Origin: Sandaracinaceae bacterium
GTDB lineage: Bacteria; Myxococcota_A; Polyangia; Polyangiales; Sandaracinaceae
Length of the DNA stretch: 64,000 bases
Assembly: GCA_019637095.1 (NCBI GenBank)
Contig: JAHBWG010000001.1
Span: 62,001-126,000, forward strand
Direction of reading: 5' to 3'
In this document: one piece after another, positions 58,802 to 64,000 of the stretch
How the letters are laid out: the number at the start of each line of letters is the position of its first letter
Numbering within the stretch: the stretch's first letter is position 1
Position numbers and translations under genes: made by a program
The notes under the pieces: model-generated
What the model was told of the DNA's origin: nothing
Databases searched by the model: none
What the model saw: only the letters and a program-made list of their open reading frames with translations

Positions 58802-60592
58802 GTGTCGCCGAGACGGCTCGCGCCGGGATCGACCTTCGCCGGCGAGTACACCATCACCCGCCTGCTCGCCGAGGGCGGCATGGGCGAGGTGTACGTCGCG
58901 CGGCAGGCCTCCACGGGCCGCGAGCGCGCGCTCAAGGTCATGCACCCCTGGCTCGCCGACGACCCGACGAGCCGCGAGCGCTTCGAGCGCGAGGCGCGGG
59001 TCGGCGCGCGCATCGCGAGCGACCACGTCGTCGACGTCATCGCGGCCGGGGTCGAAGCACAGAGCGGGCGCCCGTGGCTCGCGATGGAGCTCGTGCGCGG
59101 CGAGACGCTCCAGGCCTACGTCGCGGCGCGCGGCGCGCTCCCGCCCGCCGAGGCGCGCGAGATCCTCGCGCAGATCGCGCACGCGCTCGGCGCGGCGCAC
59201 CGCGAGCGCCTCGTCCATCGCGACCTCAAGCCCGACAACGTGATGGTCTCGGACGCGCGCGCCGAGGGTGGTCGCCTGACGGTCAAGCTCCTCGACTTCG
59301 GGATCGCGAAGCTGGTGCAGGAGCGGCGCGCGGGCGCGGCGGTGACCGGCGCGATCGGCTCGCCGCAGTGGATGGCGCCCGAGCAGACGGAGGCGAGCGA
59401 CGCCATCGGGCCGCGCACCGACGTGTGGGCGTTCGGGCTGCTCGCGTTCTGGCTCCTCACCGGCGAGCTCTACTGGCTCGGCGCGAACGCGGGCGTGCAC
59501 GCGATCTTGCGGGAGCTGCACGTCGATCCGCTGGAGCCCGCGAGCGCTCGCGCGGCGCGGCGCGGCGCACGCGCGGCGTTGCCCGCGGGCTTCGACGAGT
59601 GGTTCGCGCGCGCGGTCGCGCGGCCGCTCGAGCACCGCTACGCGGACGCGAGCGAGGCGATGGCGGCCCTCGATCCGATCCTCGCGCGCGCCGCCCTCGG
59701 CGTCGCGGGCACGCTCGCCGTACCGATCGGGGCCCTCGCGCCGGCGACGCCGATCACCCTACCGCCGGCCCCGCAGGCGTGGCCGGGCGGCGCGCCCGCG
59801 ACGGCCCCCGGCTGGCCGACCCCCGCGGGTCACCCCGCGTGGCGCGAGCGCCCGCACGCGCCGTCGGCGAGCCCGTGGGCGCCGGCGTCTCCTGTCGGCT
59901 GGACCGCGCCTGCGCCGCGCGCGAGCCCGTCGCCGTGGCTGCTCGGCTTGCTCGCGCTGGGGCTCGGCGCGGCCGCGGTGGGCGTCGGCTTCCTCGCGTG
60001 GGCGCTCGCGACGCGCGACGACGCGCCCGCGCACCACGACGTCGCCGCCGCGGGGCCCGCGCCGGCGCCGGCCGCACCGATCGACGACGCGGGCGCGCCG
60101 CTCGTCCCGCTCGCCGCCGTCCCCATCGGCGTCCCTGTCGACGTCCCCGTCACCCCGGTGCCCGCGCGCGCGCCGGCCCCGGCGGTCGCGTCCACCCCGC
60201 GGCCGGTCGCGACGCCCGCCGCGCGGCCGCCGGCGGCGCCGATGGAGCCCGCGCCGCCGCCGATCCCGTTCCGCGCCGGACAGCGCTGGCGCGGGACCTA
60301 CCAGTGCGCGCAGGGCCACACCCAGCTCACCCTCTCGATCCGCGCGGTGACCGGCCGACGCGTCGCCGCCATCTTCCGCTTCCAGCACGCGACCGCCCGC
60401 GGCGCCTACCACCTCGCGGGCGACTACCAGCCCGCCACGCGACGCCTCGCGCTCAGCCCGGGTGCGTGGATCGAGCGCCCACCAAACTACGAGACGGTCG
60501 GCATGGACGGCGCCGTCGATCCTTCCGGCCGCCTCTACGCGGGTCGGATCACCAACCCCGCGTGCGGCGCCTTCCGCGTCACGAACGACTGA
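58802..60592 (+). CDS. Ser/Thr protein kinase, single-pass membrane
   Basis: GTG start; 596 residues. N-terminal Hanks-type kinase with Gly loop LLAEGGMGEVYVA, catalytic Lys in ERALKVMHP (K45), HRDLKPDNVMV (D141), DFG (D165), and APEQ; all key residues intact. A Pro/Ala-rich linker, one span (LLGLLALGLGAAAVGVGFLA, about 378-403), another Pro/Ala linker, then a ~110-residue C-terminal domain with a Cys pair and TRRLALSPGAWIERPP outside. It probably senses an envelope signal. Gap of nine bases after the TAXI gene suggests one transcript. Confidence 0.92.
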   Translation: MSPRRLAPGSTFAGEYTITRLLAEGGMGEVYVARQASTGRERALKVMHPWLADDPTSRERFEREARVGARIASDHVVDVIAAGVEAQSGRPWLAMELVRGETLQAYVAARGALPPAEAREILAQIAHALGAAHRERLVHRDLKPDNVMVSDARAEGGRLTVKLLDFGIAKLVQERRAGAAVTGAIGSPQWMAPEQTEASDAIGPRTDVWAFGLLAFWLLTGELYWLGANAGVHAILRELHVDPLEPASARAARRGARAALPAGFDEWFARAVARPLEHRYADASEAMAALDPILARAALGVAGTLAVPIGALAPATPITLPPAPQAWPGGAPATAPGWPTPAGHPAWRERPHAPSASPWAPASPVGWTAPAPRASPSPWLLGLLALGLGAAAVGVGFLAWALATRDDAPAHHDVAAAGPAPAPAAPIDDAGAPLVPLAAVPIGVPVDVPVTPVPARAPAPAVASTPRPVATPAARPPAAPMEPAPPPIPFRAGQRWRGTYQCAQGHTQLTLSIRAVTGRRVAAIFRFQHATARGAYHLAGDYQPATRRLALSPGAWIERPPNYETVGMDGAVDPSGRLYAGRITNPACGAFRVTND

Positions 60593-60751
60593 CCCGACCC
60601 GACCGTCGCGAGCGAGCGTCGAGAAGCTCGCGTGCGTCGGTGCACCGCGCCGCCATCGAGGTTCGTCCGCCGCGCGGCCTCGTCGACGAAGGCACGTTGC
60701 GCTATCCTCTCGTCACCTTCGCGGCGCCGCCCTCGGAGGGGGGAGGTGCCC

Positions 60752-63700
60752 TTGGCTCGCTCGTCGCTCACACCGTCCGTGTTCCTCCTCGCCGCTGCCT
60801 GCGCCGCGCCCACCTCGGGGGGGGGGACGACATCGGTAGCGCCGCGCTCGCGGTGACCGGCGGCGTCGCCGCGCCGGACCCCACGTTCCGCGCGGTGGTG
60901 TGTACCCCCGACGACATCTTCGGACGGGACCCGGAGATTCCGGGATCACGGGAGGATAACTGCGATCTCGTTCCGTCCGGACGCCGTTGCCCCGTCGATC
61001 GACCGTGCGCCAACGGCGTGTGCGTCGACGGCGAGTGCTGGAGCTACACCGCGGCGGGCTGGCCGGTCGGCGAATGCCCCTCGCGCTGCTCGAACGGGAC
61101 CCTCGTCACGCCGAACCTCGTGATGGTCAGCAGCTTCGGGTACCATCGTTGGGGCAAAGGCTACACTCGCGAAGGTCTGACGCAGTACTCGATCGCGCTC
61201 GGCGCCGACGTCCTCGGCGACAGCCGGCGCGGTGAGGATCCGGCCGGCGGCCGCCCCGACCTCGTCGTGCACCCCGTCGCGTGTTACGAGGTCCGGGCGA
61301 GCGGGATCGCCCCCTGCTGCTTCCACCCGTACTACGCAGAATGGCAGCCGGGGTACGACTTCCCAGAGCAGTATTGGCTCGAGGGCCGAGCGTACATCCC
61401 GCCTCCCGAGCGCTACGCGGACCCCTACCCGCCCGGCGTCGACGGGCCGGGGAGCGGGGAGAACAGGACCTACGCCCGGTACCTGGAGAGCTGCCCCGCC
61501 CCGCTCGCCTCAGATGACCAGGTCATCTCCGGCCTCATCTTCCTCCAGCTCCCGGAGCGGGTCGCGCGCGCCGGAGAGGGCGTGGATCGTCGCTACGACT
61601 TCGAGGCGCTCCCGCTCGCCGAGGCGTTCCCCGACGGGTCGACGGACCTCGCGTACTGGACGCGAGAGCCGCGCCCGCGCGGCGACGCCGTGGGCTACGG
61701 CGCGGCCACGAACTGCGGCGGCGGGCAGCCCCTGGGCGCCCGCAACGTCGCCTTCGGCGCCACCACGCTCGCGCCACGGGAGGACCGAGTGAGCGTCGCC
61801 GCGGACGGCACCGTGTTCCGGCTCGAGAACTACTTCCTCCACGGTGATGGTGAGCCGCCGGGCTTCGGCAAGATCGACTTCGGCGGCCCGCTCCTCGTCA
61901 CGTTCCCGCCGAGCCGCATGCGCTCGGACGGCCGGCGCGTGGTAGCTGCCTACGGGCCCCTGGCGGTCCTCGGGCTCTGCGACCTCTCGTTCGAGACACA
62001 CTTGCACCCCCGCGTCTGGCCGGAGCTGCGACGCTTCCTCGATCCGGACGGCGACGGAATCCATCGCGGCTTCGTCGACGCCCGCGACCGAGGCCCGATC
62101 CCCGGGTACATCGACCTCGACGGCGACGGCCTCTCGGAGTACCGCGAGGTGCCGCGGGCCGAAGGCGGCGACGCGTGCGTCGAGGCCGTCCCACCGCGGC
62201 CCGATCGCTGCTGGCTCGCGACCCGCAACGACAATTGCGCACCTCCACCCGATCTCTCGTGGCAGTTCCGCTATTCGAACCTGGACCAGCGCGACAGCGA
62301 TGGCGACGGGCTCGGGGACGTGTGCGATCCGTGCCCGCAGGTCCACGGTGAGGTCGCGACCTGCCCGGCGTGGCGAGACCTGACCGCGGAGGAGAGCCCG
62401 AGCGGCTTCCCCGTCGTGGCCGGCGCCCCCGTCGGCCTCTCTTGCCCGCGGAGCGGCCGGCAAGGCCTCGACAACGACGGCGACGGATTGCCGGACCTCA
62501 CGTGCGACAACTGCGCGCGCTACCCACCCGCCGCCGACTCGGCGGGCTCGTCGGCCTCGGGAGCGGGACGGCAAGACTGCGTCGGAGAGCCCGACATGCA
62601 GCCCGGTTGCGTCAACCCCGACCAGGCGGACCGCGACGGTGACGGCGTCGGAGACGTGTGCGACCTCTGCCCCGACTTCCCGAACCCGCGGGTCTTCCGC
62701 AGCCCGGGCGGCGGCCGCGCGCGGGTGTGGATGCAGGATCCTACGGACACCGACGACGACGGCGTGATCGACGCGTGCGACAACTGCCCCGGTGTCGCCA
62801 ACCCGGATCAGGCCGACCGCGACGGAGACCGCATCGGTGACGCCTGCGACAACTGCCCGCGCCACCCCAACCCGGCGCAGCAGAACTGCAACCTCGAGGC
62901 GGAGACCTTCCTCGGCGTGGGCCCCGCCGGCGACGCCTGCGATCCGGTGCCCTGCGCCGAGACGTGGCTGACCGTCGGCTCGTCGTCGACCGACCCGCTC
63001 GGGCGGCGCACGACCTCGATGGACCGCATCAGCTTCGACGCGCGCGTCGGCACCACGCTCCCTCCGCCGGCGCCGGCGCACTCGATCCGAGGCCGGACGA
63101 CGTTCCGGTTCTGTCGGTGCTCGGATGCGGGAAGTGACTCACCAGCGGCCCGCGCGCGATGTGCGGAGACCGATCTCGGCCTCGGCGACGGCCTCTGCGA
63201 GCTGCTCGACATCGACGCCCACGACGACCCCATCGAGCGCGCACCCTGGCGCTGGACCTCGCAGGCCGGCCTCGGCACCAACCCCACCATGGTCGACACC
63301 TACGGCCCGCCGACCGGCACCTTCGACGCCGACCGCGCCACCCGCTGGCGCCTCCATGACCTCGACGTCCCGCGCTGGCTCCGAGACCGCGTCGCGAACC
63401 CCGACCGCCCCGACCTCCTCGAGTCGATCCCGACGGGCGTGCCGCTCCCCGGCGTGCTCTGGACCCACACGCCCGGCGAGCTCGGCCAGCCGAACTTCGA
63501 CGTCGTCCCCGGCGGCAGCCGCGCGTTCCGCCAGCTCGCCAGCTTCTACTGGAGCGGCGGCGTCGAGCCGCCGATCACCACGCGCGAGCCCTTCCCGTGC
63601 TTCCTGCCGTTCGCGCCGTTCCTCGGCGGCAGCGCGATCTGCCCCTTCTGCCGCGGGCACGTCCCGCAGCCCTGGCTCGCCTTCCCGGCCCTCGCCGGCT

Positions 63701-64000
63701 GCGGGGGCGTGCGCTTCGACGTCCCCTTCATCCAGCTCGGCGACTTCGTCATCGAGCCCAACGAGCTCCGCCCCCTCCCCGGGCTCGCCGGCTTCGCCGA
63801 CGACCCTGGGCCGTGGGTCCCCGCCGCCGAGACCGGGCGTTGGCTCCACGCGCAAGACGGCTTGCGATACGCCACCCTGGCGCAGGGCGCGCGCGTGGGC
63901 CGCGTGGTCTACGAGCTCGACGGGGGGCTCTTCGACGTCCCGCTCGGCTGCAACGTCCCGCCGTGCGACCTCGTCGGCCCGTTCGCCGCGGGCGGCGGCG
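60752..64000 (+). CDS. Thrombospondin type-3 repeat lipoprotein, frame broken at G10 tract, 3' end missing
   Basis: A TTG preceded by GGGGGAGG (60752) starts a good lipoprotein signal (SLTPSVFLLAAAC). After CAAPTSGGG the frame meets ten G (60817-60826) and then hits a stop at 60856. One frame over, an open frame runs from the G tract to the end of the window (over 1,050 residues), beginning DDIGSAPLAVTGGVAAPD. That part holds four or more TSP3-type Ca-binding repeats (DSDGDGLGDVCDPCP; DRDGDGVGDVCDLCPD; DTDDDGVIDACDNCP; DRDGDRIGDACDNCP) and a Cys-rich tail. I treat the two as one gene. No in-frame start for the long frame looks better than the TTG. Confidence 0.7.
60817..60826 (+). repeat. G10 homopolymer at the frame break
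   Basis: Ten consecutive G inside the region joining signal peptide and mature protein. A change of one base up or two down would fuse the two frames. Such tracts can act as phase-variation switches, and are also where long-read assemblies err. Confidence 0.8.

Noticed and set aside
60632-60856. Short 74-residue frame as a separate gene
   Set aside because: Its useful part is just the signal peptide of the downstream repeat protein, cut off by the G10 tract.

Overview
The window is very GC-rich, uses many GTG starts, and chains genes by 4-base GTGA or ATGA overlaps. It is packed with secreted lipoproteins that carry Asp/Ala/Gly/Pro linkers, Cys-rich repeats and thrombospondin-type DxDxDG repeats. 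Together with a CFI-box C-terminal domain protein, a Ser/Thr kinase and a PHA cluster, this points to a large-genome myxobacterium (Myxococcota, order Polyangiales, Sandaracinaceae-like). That placement is inferred from gene style only. I saw no rRNA, tRNA or CRISPR array.

Layout. 1-8.1 kb: a PEGA-domain protein cut by the window edge, several lipoproteins and a 1,105-residue lipase-like lipoprotein. 8.1-23.1 kb: a YqeY protein, a lipoprotein with 24 six-cysteine repeats, AceK, a three-gene secreted-protein operon ending in a three-module repeat protein, an MntA/HepT-type toxin-antitoxin pair, and a triheme cytochrome fused to a YedE-type sulfur-compound transporter, followed by the second transporter half. 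23.1-25.8 kb (minus strand): a compact phasin-phaC-phaB-phaR operon. 26.9-36.8 kb (plus strand): nine tightly packed genes encoding three paralogous lipoproteins, a sodium:solute symporter, a lipoprotein alpha/beta-hydrolase, an outer-membrane barrel, a miniature PhaE-like protein, an acyl-CoA synthetase and a second PhaC. 37.1-38.9 kb: an IS1182-type element, followed by a 56-base scar of an acyl-CoA-ligase gene. 39-47.6 kb: a secreted esterase, a 1,374-residue lipoprotein with a degenerate metalloprotease motif, DUF59 and NnrS-like genes, and a frameshifted Uma2 nuclease. 47.8-57.4 kb: secreted carbohydrate or glycolipid enzymes (GH92, GH5 endoglycoceramidase-like) with companion lipoproteins. 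57.4-64 kb: an orphan TAXI-type binding protein, a Ser/Thr kinase and a thrombospondin-repeat lipoprotein that runs off the end.

The most interesting region is 25.8-36.8 kb. Palindromic (C/T)TGC-N3/4-GCA sites, the type of sequence bound by the PHA regulator PhaR, lie just upstream of the -35 box of the phasin promoter and again just upstream of the -35 box of the nine-gene operon. I propose a PhaR-controlled path that takes an extracellular ester or carboxylate through cleavage, uptake and CoA activation to a storage polymer.

Caution: three genes need frame corrections (39.5 kb at a C8 tract, 47.5 kb at two single-base insertions, 60.8 kb at a G10 tract). This may be decay, phase variation or residual sequencing error; the sequence alone cannot decide.
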